Assembly (NCBI RefSeq): GCF_019455385.1
Contig: NZ_JACOFR010000008.1
Span: forward strand, 62,001-126,000
DNA length: 64,000 bases
From: Bradyrhizobium sp. BR 10289
GTDB taxonomy: Bacteria > Pseudomonadota > Alphaproteobacteria > Rhizobiales > Xanthobacteraceae
Direction: 5' to 3'
Shown: positions 56,185 to 64,000 of the stretch, piece after piece
How positions within the stretch are numbered: position 1 is the stretch's first letter
Layout of the letters: the number at the start of each line of letters is the position of its first letter
The notes under the pieces: generated by a model
Databases searched by the model: none
What the model was told of the DNA's origin: nothing
What the model saw: the letters and a program-made list of their open reading frames with translations, nothing else
Translations under genes and position numbers: made by a program

Positions 56185-58217
56185 TGGCGCAACAGCCTCT
56201 TACTGACGAAGCTGTCCTTACAAAGGTTCTCGCCAAGTCCACCAACAGCGTTAGCTGGTTTGACAGTCGCATCGCTAAAGAGCGAGAGCGCGTCACTCGC
56301 TATCTGAACGGTGACTTGCCGAAGCGCACCTCTGAAGGCTCTTCGTCTTATGTGTCATCCGACGTCTACGATTCCGTCGAGATGATGCGATCCCAGTTGT
56401 TGGAAGTGTTCGCAGGCGGTGACAACATCGCCGTGTTCGATCCCGACCTGGACATGAATGCCGACGCTTGCCGCGTGGCAACAGAATACGCGTCTTACGT
56501 CATCTTCCGTCAGAACAACGGCTACAACCTGTTCTCCGACGTGATCTACGATGGTCTCACCGCCCGCGCTGGCGTGTCTAAGGTCTATTGGGAAACCAAA
56601 TATTCCTACAGCGAAGAGACCTTTGAGAACCTACAGCATCACGAAGCCTACGGCCTCGCCGCTCAGGACGATGTCGACGAATTCGAAGGTACGCAACAGC
56701 CCGATGGCTCCTACAGCGGCTCTCTGACCCGCAAGAAGGACGTCTCGCAAATCCGCATGGTGACCGTGGCTCCTGAGGAATTTCTCATCGAGCCGCTCGC
56801 TACCAGCGTGGAGAGCGCAACGTACGTTGGCCACCGCACGCCTAAGACAAAGGCTGAGCTGATTGATATGGGCTACAAGAAGTCCATTGTCATGGCCATT
56901 CCGGCCGACGAAGCCCGCGAGTTGCAATTCAGCCCCGAGGTACTCGCACGTACCTCGCAGACAGGTGCGGCCGATCATGGTGACGATCCTATTCAGGATG
57001 AGCTGGACTACGTCGTCTATTACGAGAGTTATGTGCGGATGCAGATTGATCCCTCCAAGGGTGTCCGTCTCTACAAAATCTGCCACACCAGCAACACCGT
57101 GCTAGACAAGGAAGAGGTCGACAAGGCCCCGTTCCTCGCCTACATCCCTCTGCCTATCCCCCACGTCTTCTACGGCAACAACTTTGCAGCTCGCGTGATC
57201 CACACGCAGAACGCCCGCACTGTGTTGTTCCGTGGCGTGCTCGACCACACGGCCATCACGTCCAACGCTCGCTACCTTGTGGTCAACGGCGGCCTGATGA
57301 ACCCGCGTGAGCTGCTCGACAACCGCCTGGGAGGCGTCGTTAACGTCCGTCGTCCTGACAGCGTTCAGGCGATGCAGCAGAACCCGCTGAACCCTTACAT
57401 CTTCCAAGTCCTCAACACCCTCACCGAGAACAACGAGAAGTCCACAGGCATCTCGGCGCTCTCACAAGGGCTGAACAAAGACGCGATCTCGACGCAGAAC
57501 TCCAAGGGTCTCGTCGACAATATGATGAAGGCGTCCAGCCAGCGCGCGAAGATCATGGCGCGCAATTTCGCCTACAACTTCCTCGTGCCTCTGATGATCG
57601 AAGTGGTGCGCCTCGCGATCCTCAACGAGAAGCCTGATAAGGTCATCGAGGTCGCTGGCGGTCAACTCACGATCAATCCTCAGTCTTGGACTGAACGCCG
57701 CACCTGCACCGTGTCTCAGCACCTTGGTTATGGTGAGAAGGACATGGCCGCAATGGATCTTGGACAAGGCTACGAGATGATGGCCAAGGACCCTGCTCTA
57801 GGCGGAATGTTCGGAGGCAAGCAGCGCTACGAAATGCTTCACGACATTGCGAAGCTCAAGGGCTTCTCACGCTTCGCCGCGTATCTCGATCCCAATGCTC
57901 CCCCGCCCGGCCCTGATCCTCTTAAGGTTCGTGAGCTGGACATAAAGGAACGTGGTGTCGCTGCGCAGGAAGGCGCGAACACGATCAAGCAGCAAGACGC
58001 GAACCGTCTGTACGCGCTGGATCAGTCGAAGCTGCAGATGGGAGAAGCCGAACTCAAGCTCAAGGCTCTCGATCACGACCGCACGCACGACCGTCAGGAT
58101 GCTGAGACCACGTCTCGTATTCAGGTGGCCGATGCCGAGCTGGAAATCGAGAGGGAGGCCTTGAAGAACGAAAAGGCCAAGCTCGCTGTCACCGCAACTG
58201 CAAACCCGAGGCCATAA
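56184..58217 (+). CDS. Phage portal protein
   Basis: 677 residues from the ATG at 56184 (MAQQPLTDEAVLTKVLAKS), which shares a base with the nuclease stop. The length, Tyr/Asn-rich N-terminal half, central motif STGISALSQGLNKDAISTQNSKGLVDNMM and long helical C-terminal barrel-like region (EREALKNEKAK) fit P22-type portals. Forms the dodecameric DNA gate of the head. Its stop overlaps the next ATG (TAATG). Confidence 0.88.
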   Translation: MAQQPLTDEAVLTKVLAKSTNSVSWFDSRIAKERERVTRYLNGDLPKRTSEGSSSYVSSDVYDSVEMMRSQLLEVFAGGDNIAVFDPDLDMNADACRVATEYASYVIFRQNNGYNLFSDVIYDGLTARAGVSKVYWETKYSYSEETFENLQHHEAYGLAAQDDVDEFEGTQQPDGSYSGSLTRKKDVSQIRMVTVAPEEFLIEPLATSVESATYVGHRTPKTKAELIDMGYKKSIVMAIPADEARELQFSPEVLARTSQTGAADHGDDPIQDELDYVVYYESYVRMQIDPSKGVRLYKICHTSNTVLDKEEVDKAPFLAYIPLPIPHVFYGNNFAARVIHTQNARTVLFRGVLDHTAITSNARYLVVNGGLMNPRELLDNRLGGVVNVRRPDSVQAMQQNPLNPYIFQVLNTLTENNEKSTGISALSQGLNKDAISTQNSKGLVDNMMKASSQRAKIMARNFAYNFLVPLMIEVVRLAILNEKPDKVIEVAGGQLTINPQSWTERRTCTVSQHLGYGEKDMAAMDLGQGYEMMAKDPALGGMFGGKQRYEMLHDIAKLKGFSRFAAYLDPNAPPPGPDPLKVRELDIKERGVAAQEGANTIKQQDANRLYALDQSKLQMGEAELKLKALDHDRTHDRQDAETTSRIQVADAELEIEREALKNEKAKLAVTATANPRP

Positions 58218-58789
58218 TGGGCATCTTCAATTTGATTAGTCCATGGAGCGTGGTGCCCTTCGGGGACCCTATGCCGGACAATTCTCTGTCTGACATGAAC
58301 GCTCTGGCCAAGGCCCGCGCTGCGGCACGTGCTCTCAAACAGCAAAAGCAAGGGGGGAGCTTCGCGGCTCCTCCCGCTGCTACACCTACGCAAGCCGCGC
58401 CAGCCCCGCTGGAGCCCCAGTGGCAGGCCTTCAAGGCCCAGGCTGATCAGCAAGCGCAATTGAAGCCCGCTGTTCCTCTGGCGCCTCCGCAGCCCACGCT
58501 CCCTTGGTGGGCGTCTGGAGACATGACGAAGACGTTCCCAGGCGCCGCGCCGGCAGCTCCTGCACAAACCGCTGCTCCGCAATCGGCGCCTCAGGTCCCT
58601 GTGCCCCAGCCTCGCCCTGCGGAGGCACCTCAAGCCCAACCGGACACAGGCTTCTTCATGCGCAACGCATTGATGCAGCGTGATCCTAGTACAGGCGACT
58701 TTATCGACCCCTCAGGTGCGCAGTCCGTTCGCGGACCTGACCTCATCAGTAAGATGATGGCGTACCTGCATAACAAGGATATGGGTTGA
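58217..58789 (+). CDS. Hypothetical Pro/Ala-rich late phage protein (190 residues)
   Basis: Begins MGIFNLISPWSVVPFGDPMP. Mostly low-complexity Pro/Ala/Gln linker with a conserved-looking C-terminus GFFMRNALMQRDPSTGDFID. It lies between portal and scaffold genes. A head-assembly or internal protein is likely; no family recognised. Confidence 0.6.
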   Translation: MGIFNLISPWSVVPFGDPMPDNSLSDMNALAKARAAARALKQQKQGGSFAAPPAATPTQAAPAPLEPQWQAFKAQADQQAQLKPAVPLAPPQPTLPWWASGDMTKTFPGAAPAAPAQTAAPQSAPQVPVPQPRPAEAPQAQPDTGFFMRNALMQRDPSTGDFIDPSGAQSVRGPDLISKMMAYLHNKDMG

Positions 58790-59088
58790 ACGACGAAACG
58801 ATTTCCGAACTGGGGGGCTTTGCAAAGGACCTTCTCAGTTCGGACGCCTTCAAGGCGCTCATTACCATGTACGAACAGCAATGCGCTGTCGACATGCTCA
58901 AGACAAAACTGACTGAGGAACGCGAGCGCATCCACGCCGCCTACTCAGGCTTCGAAGACTTCCTCAGCCTCGTGCAGAAGTTCGCGATGGCATTCGAGGA
59001 GCAGTCCAAATCTCCCCCTGCCGAAGACACCACGGACGACTTTGATGATCCGCGTGTCCACGACATTTACTCTACGGAACAGAACTGA
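58786..59088 (+). CDS. Hypothetical late phage protein (100 residues, TTG start)
   Basis: TTG start overlapping the preceding stop (TTGA), giving (M)NDETISELGGFAKDLL. Helical, with an acidic C-terminus PAEDTTDDFDDPRVHD. Located just before the scaffold gene; perhaps a head-assembly chaperone. Function unknown. Confidence 0.6.
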   Translation: MNDETISELGGFAKDLLSSDAFKALITMYEQQCAVDMLKTKLTEERERIHAAYSGFEDFLSLVQKFAMAFEEQSKSPPAEDTTDDFDDPRVHDIYSTEQN

Positions 59089-59090
59089 TC

Positions 59091-60161
59091 ATGCCAGCCA
59101 TCCTTTCGGACGCTGCTCTGACTAACGACTACCCGGACGCCATCGATACCGACGAAGGCGCCATCAATGCTTTCCTTGCCGATCCCACAGAGGGTGACGA
59201 CGCTTCCCCAAAGAAGCCATCGAATAACAAAGGCGAAGACGAAGTAGACGACGAGACCCCGACCGACGAAGAGACCAACGACGACGAAGCCTCCGAGGAA
59301 ACTCCAGAGGACTACGACGAAGAAGGCTCTGAAGAGAAAGGCTCCGAAGACGACGAGACGGACGAGACCAAACCCAAGAGCAAGAAGTTTGCCGACGATG
59401 ACGAGACTTACGTCAAGATCAAGGTTGGCGACGAGGAGCACGAGGTCAAGGTCACCGACCTGAAGCGTCTGTGGGGCCAAGAGGCGGCTCTCACCCGCAA
59501 GTCCCAGGAAGTTTCGACAGCGAAGCAGACGTACGATGAAGGCCAAGCGAAGAACATCGCAGCCTACAACGTGCTCCTGCAGCGCTCCACGGAACGCGCC
59601 GATCAGTATCGTGCGCTACCCTGGACGCAGTTGATGAAGGACCCCAACGTCCCTGCTGACCAGCTCGCCGCTCTGCAGGCGGAAGCTTCGAAGGCGCTGG
59701 AAGACGAGGCTTTCCTCAAGAACGAAATCGACGGCTTCATGAAGAAGGTCGGCGATGAACAGAAGGCGGCCCAGCGCACTGCTGCGCAGGAGTGCATCAA
59801 GGCTCTGACGAACCCTGAGAGCCCCTCGCACATCAAGGGCTGGAATGAAGCTCTCTACAACGACATCCGAACCTTCGCGGTGTCGGAGGGCCTCAATCAA
59901 GACATGGTGAATTCGCTCACCGATCCTGGCGCCTTCAAAATTCTCCACATGGCCATGCAGTTCAAGCGTGGCGCGTCGAAGGTCATGACCAAGAAGGTCA
60001 ACAAGACCCCGACGAAGATTGTGAAGACCTCTGCGTCCTCACCTGTGGCACGCGGTTCTTCAAAGACTGTCGCAGCCAAACAGGCCGTCGCTAAGGCGAT
60101 AAAGACAGGCAATGGCGATGACGCCATCAACGCCTTCCTCGCTCTCGACAGCGACGACTAA
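59091..60161 (+). CDS. Phage capsid scaffolding protein
   Basis: 356 residues beginning MPAILSDAALTNDYPD. A very acidic N-terminal stretch (about 35-95) is followed by a helical middle and a basic C-terminus (KVMTKKVNKTPTKIVK...), the charge pattern of scaffold proteins that bind capsid through the C-terminus. It lies directly before the major capsid gene. Assigned from composition and position. Confidence 0.8.
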   Translation: MPAILSDAALTNDYPDAIDTDEGAINAFLADPTEGDDASPKKPSNNKGEDEVDDETPTDEETNDDEASEETPEDYDEEGSEEKGSEDDETDETKPKSKKFADDDETYVKIKVGDEEHEVKVTDLKRLWGQEAALTRKSQEVSTAKQTYDEGQAKNIAAYNVLLQRSTERADQYRALPWTQLMKDPNVPADQLAALQAEASKALEDEAFLKNEIDGFMKKVGDEQKAAQRTAAQECIKALTNPESPSHIKGWNEALYNDIRTFAVSEGLNQDMVNSLTDPGAFKILHMAMQFKRGASKVMTKKVNKTPTKIVKTSASSPVARGSSKTVAAKQAVAKAIKTGNGDDAINAFLALDSDD

Positions 60162-60192
60162 CCCATTTTTGTTACGGAATTCTTTTTAGACT

Positions 60193-61101
60193 ATGGCTAC
60201 CTACCAGACCTACCAGATGGTCGGCATCAAGGAAAACATTGCCGACGTCATCACCAATCTCTCGCCGCGCAAGACGCCGTTCCAGAGCGCCATCGGCAAT
60301 GAGAAGGTGACCCAGCCGCTGTTCCAGTGGCAGGAAGACCAGCTCCGCGCGCCCGCTGCGAACGCTGCGGTCGAAGGCGCGGATGCGTCGTTCATCACCG
60401 CCGTTCCGACCGTGATGCGCAACAACTACACGCAGATTTTCACCGAGTCCGTTCAGGTCTCCGACCGCGCTGACGTCGTGTCGACCTACGGCCGCAAGCG
60501 CGAGTTCGCCTATCAGATGAAGAAGTCTGCTGAGGCGGTGAAGCGCGATCTCGAAATCGCGATGGTCAACCTGAACCAGACCAAGGGTGCCGGCACGTCC
60601 TCGACCGCTTCGCTGATGGCGGGCGTCCAGGGCCAGCTCGACAGCTCCAGCGTCGTGTACACGGGCTCGACCTCCAACCCGCTCACCGAGGCGTTCCTCG
60701 TTAGCGCGCTGCAGGCGGCTTACACCAACGGCGCTGAGCCCACGCGTATCCACGTGACCCCGTCGAACTCGGTCGTGCTCGCTGGCTTCGCTTCGGCGGC
60801 TGGCCGTTATCGCACGATCAGCAACGCGGGCGACAAGGCCACCACGCTGACCAACGTTGTCAACCTCTACGTTTCGCCGTTCGGTGAGACCAAGGTTGAG
60901 ATTAACCGTTGGCTCCGCACCAAGAACACCTTCATCTTCGATCCCGACATGTGGAGCAAGGTGACGCTGCGTCCTTGGGAGCGCAAGAACCTCGCCAAGA
61001 CCGGCGACAGCACGAAGGCCATGCTGCTGGGCGAGTTCAGCCTGAAGCATAAAAACTTCTACGCTTCCGCAATGGTCGTCGAGAACACCACCGGCTTCTA
61101 A
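60193..61101 (+). CDS. Major capsid protein (SU10/DUF5309-like)
   Basis: 302 residues beginning MATYQTYQMVGIKENIADVITNLSPRKTPF. This opening and the C-terminal pattern (NRWLRTKNTFIFDPDMW, ending FYASAMVVENTTGF) match the SU10-type HK97-fold capsid family. Codon use looks more GC-rich and regular than neighbouring phage genes, as expected for a highly expressed gene. Followed by a strong terminator. Confidence 0.9.
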   Translation: MATYQTYQMVGIKENIADVITNLSPRKTPFQSAIGNEKVTQPLFQWQEDQLRAPAANAAVEGADASFITAVPTVMRNNYTQIFTESVQVSDRADVVSTYGRKREFAYQMKKSAEAVKRDLEIAMVNLNQTKGAGTSSTASLMAGVQGQLDSSSVVYTGSTSNPLTEAFLVSALQAAYTNGAEPTRIHVTPSNSVVLAGFASAAGRYRTISNAGDKATTLTNVVNLYVSPFGETKVEINRWLRTKNTFIFDPDMWSKVTLRPWERKNLAKTGDSTKAMLLGEFSLKHKNFYASAMVVENTTGF

Positions 61102-61108
61102 GACTATC

Positions 61109-61152
61109 GGGGCTCCATCTCTGCCGTATGGGGATTTGGAGCCCCATTTTTT
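61109..61152 (+). terminator. Rho-independent terminator after the major capsid gene
   Basis: Perfect 9-bp stem GGGGCTCCA/TGGAGCCCC (61,109-61,117 and 61,137-61,145), 19-base loop, then six T (61,147-61,152). It lies 7 bp past the capsid stop codon. It should set high capsid output relative to the adaptor and fibre genes downstream. Confidence 0.9.
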
Positions 61153-61164
61153 CATTAGGTTTAT

Positions 61165-61491
61165 ATGTCCGCAGAGACTTTCTTTGAGGAGCCTAGGCTT
61201 CTCGATACGGTCGTGTCCTTCGACGAAGACCGCTCGACCAACGAACTGATCATCAAGAAAGAACAGCACATTGACGACGCTTGGCTGAGCGAAGTCTCCA
61301 AGCAGAAGATCGACAGCGCCAATCACAAGATGGGCGACTTCTATCACGTAGCTTCCATCCCCGTCTCCGTCGTGGATGACCTTTGGGATCGATACGGCTT
61401 CGACGTCATGAACGCTCCGGCTCGCGAAACTCTCGCGATGCTCAAGCGCTACGACCTAGACAATTTTGTCCTGACCAACAAATCAATCTGA
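61165..61491 (+). CDS. Hypothetical late phage protein (108 residues)
   Basis: Begins MSAETFFEEPRLLDTVVSFDED. Acidic, alpha/beta composition, ending LAMLKRYDLDNFVLTNKSI. It lies between capsid and adaptor genes, so a minor head or connector protein is plausible. No family recognised. The gene starts 12 bp after the terminator T run. Confidence 0.65.
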   Translation: MSAETFFEEPRLLDTVVSFDEDRSTNELIIKKEQHIDDAWLSEVSKQKIDSANHKMGDFYHVASIPVSVVDDLWDRYGFDVMNAPARETLAMLKRYDLDNFVLTNKSI

Positions 61492-61492
61492 G

Positions 61493-62131
61493 ATGACTTT
61501 AGGCGACCTCAAAACGCAGTTCAAAGGGCTGCTCAACAATACCGTAGTCAATAACAACTCTGCTTTGGTCGCCACCTTCATCAATCAGGCGATCATGCGC
61601 ATCCAACGCGAGCTTCGCGTGCCCTTTATGGAGAAGCAGCTCGACCTGACTATCCCGTCCGGGTTTACGAAACTCCCGATCCCATCCGATCTTTTGGAGC
61701 TGCAGGCTCTCATGGTCGACCGTGATGGCGACGGCATTCTCGAATATGAGCTTCAGCGCGTCGACCTCGGTCGCGTTGTTCAAGCCTCAGAGATTTCCGG
61801 CATCTCTCCGACTGTGTTTGCGCGCCAAGGTGCCTCGTGGGTCCTTGGTCCCATGCCATCGGTCGGTTCTCACGTGCTCATCATGTACTACGCAGAATTC
61901 GCTGCGCTGACGGATGACACGAGCGAAAACACCTGCCTGAAGGTCGCATGGGATGCCGTGTTGTATGGCGCCCTGAGCTTCGCTTGTGACTACTTGACCG
62001 ACGACCGCGCAGAGCGGTTCGAAACGCGATACTCGCAGATCATGAAGCAACTTCAGGATCAGGCCGACGCTGACGAGCTTACGGCTGACGCCGCAGTTCG
62101 TCCCGCCCTCCGTTTTGACGAAGATTGCTAA
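61493..62131 (+). CDS. Phage head-tail adaptor protein
   Basis: 212 residues. MTLGDLKTQFKGLLNN, then ALVATFINQAIMRIQRELRVPFME, is the typical helical start of adaptor proteins found after SU10-type capsids; the middle is beta-rich (ELQRVDLGRVVQAS) and the C-terminus helical. It would form the ring between portal and tail. The stop overlaps the next ATG. Confidence 0.75.
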   Translation: MTLGDLKTQFKGLLNNTVVNNNSALVATFINQAIMRIQRELRVPFMEKQLDLTIPSGFTKLPIPSDLLELQALMVDRDGDGILEYELQRVDLGRVVQASEISGISPTVFARQGASWVLGPMPSVGSHVLIMYYAEFAALTDDTSENTCLKVAWDAVLYGALSFACDYLTDDRAERFETRYSQIMKQLQDQADADELTADAAVRPALRFDEDC

Positions 62132-63471
62132 TGTCCTCCGACAGCTCTTTCTACAAGGACGGCACAGGCAACAGCGGTGTTGCTGTCGCTGGGCCCTCTT
62201 CTTCTGCCTTCTACGCTGATCCCGACGCCGCAGCTAATAGTGCCGCTAGTGCTGCAGCCTCCGCTGCTGCGGCTGCTGCTTCGGCCACTTTGGCTGCGAA
62301 CCCTAATTCTATCACGCTGCCTCAGATCAGCGCTATCAAGTGGTCGGCTAACGGTGTCGCACGTGGGCGCTTCCTCATCTCAGTGTCGGACGCAGGATCA
62401 GGCGCCGATCCGCACATGTACATCGGCTATAATCTTCAGCCGGGATCAATCACCCTCGACAACAGCGCCGACCGTGGTGCTATCTTAGGCTTCGAGGCCG
62501 ACTACAACGACGGTTCGGGGCACAACAAGCTCGAAATATACCTGCAGTACCAAATTGCGAACGGCTGGGACGATGGGGCTGGACATGCCAACTATCGCCG
62601 TCCGCTTATGGTTCAGTACGACAAAGTCACGAATCTTCCGACCGTCATGTATCTGTCGTCTGCAGGTCTCGGATTTCAGTTCGGGTGGCTTGACGGCACT
62701 GGGTCTGTGTCACAAGAGCAGGTCGTCGGCAAAACCAAGATGACGCTGGTGAACAACCAGCTCACCCTCTTCAATGTACCGGGCGGTGCCAATCCAGCTC
62801 TTACGGTTGACAGCAGCAACGCTACCCCCGAGACGGGACTGTACATCGCCAGCCGCCCCAACACGGGAGGCGTCCACCTTGGTGTGACGTCGCCTTCGTC
62901 TGTCGACGCAATGTATATCGACGGCAAGGGTTCAAACGGCCCCGTCGTGCTGAACCAAGATACCGGAGGGCCTGTTCTCGCCCCTAACGGTAGCGCAGGC
63001 GCTCCTTCTTGGTCTTTCATTTCTGATCAGAACACGGGCGTATACAATGTCTCCGCAGACGTGCTCGGTCTCGTCGCAGGAGGCTCCCTTGGGCTGCAAG
63101 TGGGGACCTCAGGTCCGTCCACGTCCCTTACCTACAAAGCCACTGGCGCTGCTGCTACAGCCGCTCACCACGACGTCTCTGGCCAGACGCCTATCAGCGT
63201 GAACAACGCTTCGAACGCTCCTGTTACCCCCGCGTCAACGGGAGGTGTCTATTTGTTGTTCATCACGGAAACAGCAATCGCTGGAGGCACCGCTCTGTTC
63301 ATGCTGGTAGACACCGCTACTCCTGTGCTCATTTCTCAGCAGGGTACGAACTGGCAGGCGTCTAGCTCGCCTACGAAGTTCGGCATCGCTTGGAACAGCA
63401 CGCGTTTCAGCATCTACAACAACGCTGGATCGACAGGCTCCTTCAAGGCCCTGCTTATCAAACTCAATTAA
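62131..63471 (+). CDS. Phage fibre/tail-spike-like structural protein
   Basis: 446 residues from the ATG at 62131 (MSSDSSFYKDGTGNSGV), which shares a base with the adaptor stop; a TTG two codons earlier is also possible. It has an Ala/Ser-rich helical stalk segment (about 30-58) then beta-rich repeats with Gly and Thr, the form of fibre or spike proteins. Its segment PSWSFISDQNTGVYNVSADVL echoes GDSDTGLYSPGANQL of the first fibre. Host-binding role likely. Confidence 0.7.
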   Translation: MSSDSSFYKDGTGNSGVAVAGPSSSAFYADPDAAANSAASAAASAAAAAASATLAANPNSITLPQISAIKWSANGVARGRFLISVSDAGSGADPHMYIGYNLQPGSITLDNSADRGAILGFEADYNDGSGHNKLEIYLQYQIANGWDDGAGHANYRRPLMVQYDKVTNLPTVMYLSSAGLGFQFGWLDGTGSVSQEQVVGKTKMTLVNNQLTLFNVPGGANPALTVDSSNATPETGLYIASRPNTGGVHLGVTSPSSVDAMYIDGKGSNGPVVLNQDTGGPVLAPNGSAGAPSWSFISDQNTGVYNVSADVLGLVAGGSLGLQVGTSGPSTSLTYKATGAAATAAHHDVSGQTPISVNNASNAPVTPASTGGVYLLFITETAIAGGTALFMLVDTATPVLISQQGTNWQASSSPTKFGIAWNSTRFSIYNNAGSTGSFKALLIKLN

Positions 63472-63482
63472 AGAAAGCCTCA

Positions 63483-64000
63483 ATGTCCGCCTCTAATCGC
63501 GAGGCGAGCATCAGCAAGACGTTGACCTACGAAGGTGGATACACCAACGATCCTCGTGATCCCGGTGGCGCCACCAACTGGGGCATCACGATCTACGATG
63601 CTCGCAAATACTGGAAGCACGACGCTTCCCCTGCCGACGTCAAGGCAATGCCTAAGTCGGTTGCCATTGAAATCTATCGACAGAAGTATTGGGCGAAGAT
63701 GGGCTGCGATGACCGCGCCACCGGACCCGACTTCGTTGACTTCGATTACGGCGTGAACTCAGGCACGCAGCGTGTCTTCAATCTGCGTAAGACGCTCGAT
63801 CCTCAAAAGCTATCACCCGTCGACTATGTGAAGAAGGCGTGCGCCGCGCGCTCGTCGTTCCTGCATTCGCTCAAGACGTGGAGTGTGTTCGGCAAGGGAT
63901 GGGGCCGCCGCGTGGCGGATGTCGAGGCTACAGGTGTCCGCATGGCTCTTGGCTCCGCAGGTCAACCCGTAGCCCCCGCGCTCAAGAAGGAAGTCAAGGC
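63483..64000 (+). CDS. GH108-type phage endolysin (partial)
   Basis: 172 codons visible, cut by the window end. MSASNREASISKTLTYEGGY, then TNDPRDPGGATNWGIT, is the N-terminal signature of glycoside hydrolase family 108 muramidases; Glu17 in EGGY is the expected catalytic acid. VDFDYGVNSGTQRVFNLRK is the second conserved block. It hydrolyses peptidoglycan for lysis. No signal peptide is seen, so a holin, presumably beyond the window or among the small membrane peptides, would be needed. Confidence 0.9.
   Translation, partial: MSASNREASISKTLTYEGGYTNDPRDPGGATNWGITIYDARKYWKHDASPADVKAMPKSVAIEIYRQKYWAKMGCDDRATGPDFVDFDYGVNSGTQRVFNLRKTLDPQKLSPVDYVKKACAARSSFLHSLKTWSVFGKGWGRRVADVEATGVRMALGSAGQPVAPALKKEVK

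Larger units (their letters stand above)
39383..64000. mobile_element. Prophage integrated upstream of tRNA-Trp (right end outside the window)
   Basis: Contains a tyrosine integrase, a leftward operon of small genes, a control region and a rightward late module with terminase, portal, scaffold, capsid, adaptor, fibres and lysin. Base composition looks less GC-rich than the ribosomal region. No tape-measure or major tail-sheath protein is seen, which with the P22-like portal points to a short-tailed phage. All visible late genes are intact, so it could be a functional prophage. Confidence 0.93.

Noticed and set aside
39383..64000. Second copy of tRNA-Trp sequence as the right attachment site
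   Set aside because: I found no repeat of the tRNA-Trp 5' half in the visible prophage; the right junction must lie beyond the window.

Overview
The window looks like a Bradyrhizobium-type alphaproteobacterial chromosome (order Hyphomicrobiales). The basis is the high GC content, the form of the ribosomal and RNA polymerase proteins, and the arrangement tRNA-Trp, secE, nusG, rplK, rplA, rplJ, rplL, rpoB, rpoC followed by the str, S10, spc and alpha operons. The genus is an inference from protein recall; no search was run.

Region 1 (1-39,382) is almost entirely minus-strand information-processing genes. Read in the direction of transcription (right to left) it holds: tRNA-Trp, secE, nusG, rplK, rplA, a D-2-hydroxyacid dehydrogenase gene, rplJ, rplL, rpoB, rpoC; then an interposed three-gene block; then rpsL, rpsG, fusA, tuf, the S10 operon, the spc operon with secY and adk, and rpsM, rpsK, rpoA and a truncated rplQ. 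Hairpins that probably act as terminators or attenuators sit between rplA and the dehydrogenase gene, rplL and rpoB, rpoB and rpoC, after rpoC, after rplO, after secY, and between rpoA and rplQ.

Region 2 (19,259-25,447) lies between rpsL and rpoC and is not translation related. It has a flavin-dependent oxidoreductase on the plus strand, and on the minus strand an ABC exporter with very acidic ends and a 687-residue fusion of an amine-oxidase flavoprotein to a methyltransferase. The mix of oxidation, methylation and export suggests production of a small molecule; the product is unknown. The oxidoreductase and exporter genes converge and share 85 bp, so a poly-Ser tail is the antisense of a poly-Asp/Glu tail.

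Region 3 (39,383-64,000, continuing past the window) is a prophage, probably of a short-tailed phage. Its tyrosine integrase gene ends exactly one base before the first base of tRNA-Trp, so the prophage lies upstream of that tRNA and of the secE-to-rpoC genes. A leftward operon of 13 very small genes (44,459 to 40,604), many with overlapping stop and start codons, leads into the integrase gene. An 829-bp control region with several repeat families separates it from a rightward late module: tail-collar fibre, tail proteins, a tail lysozyme, an internal/ejection-type protein, terminase, an endonuclease VII-like nuclease, portal, scaffold, major capsid protein followed by a clear terminator, adaptor, a second fibre-like protein and a GH108 endolysin cut by the window end. 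No replication genes and no right attachment site are seen in the window.
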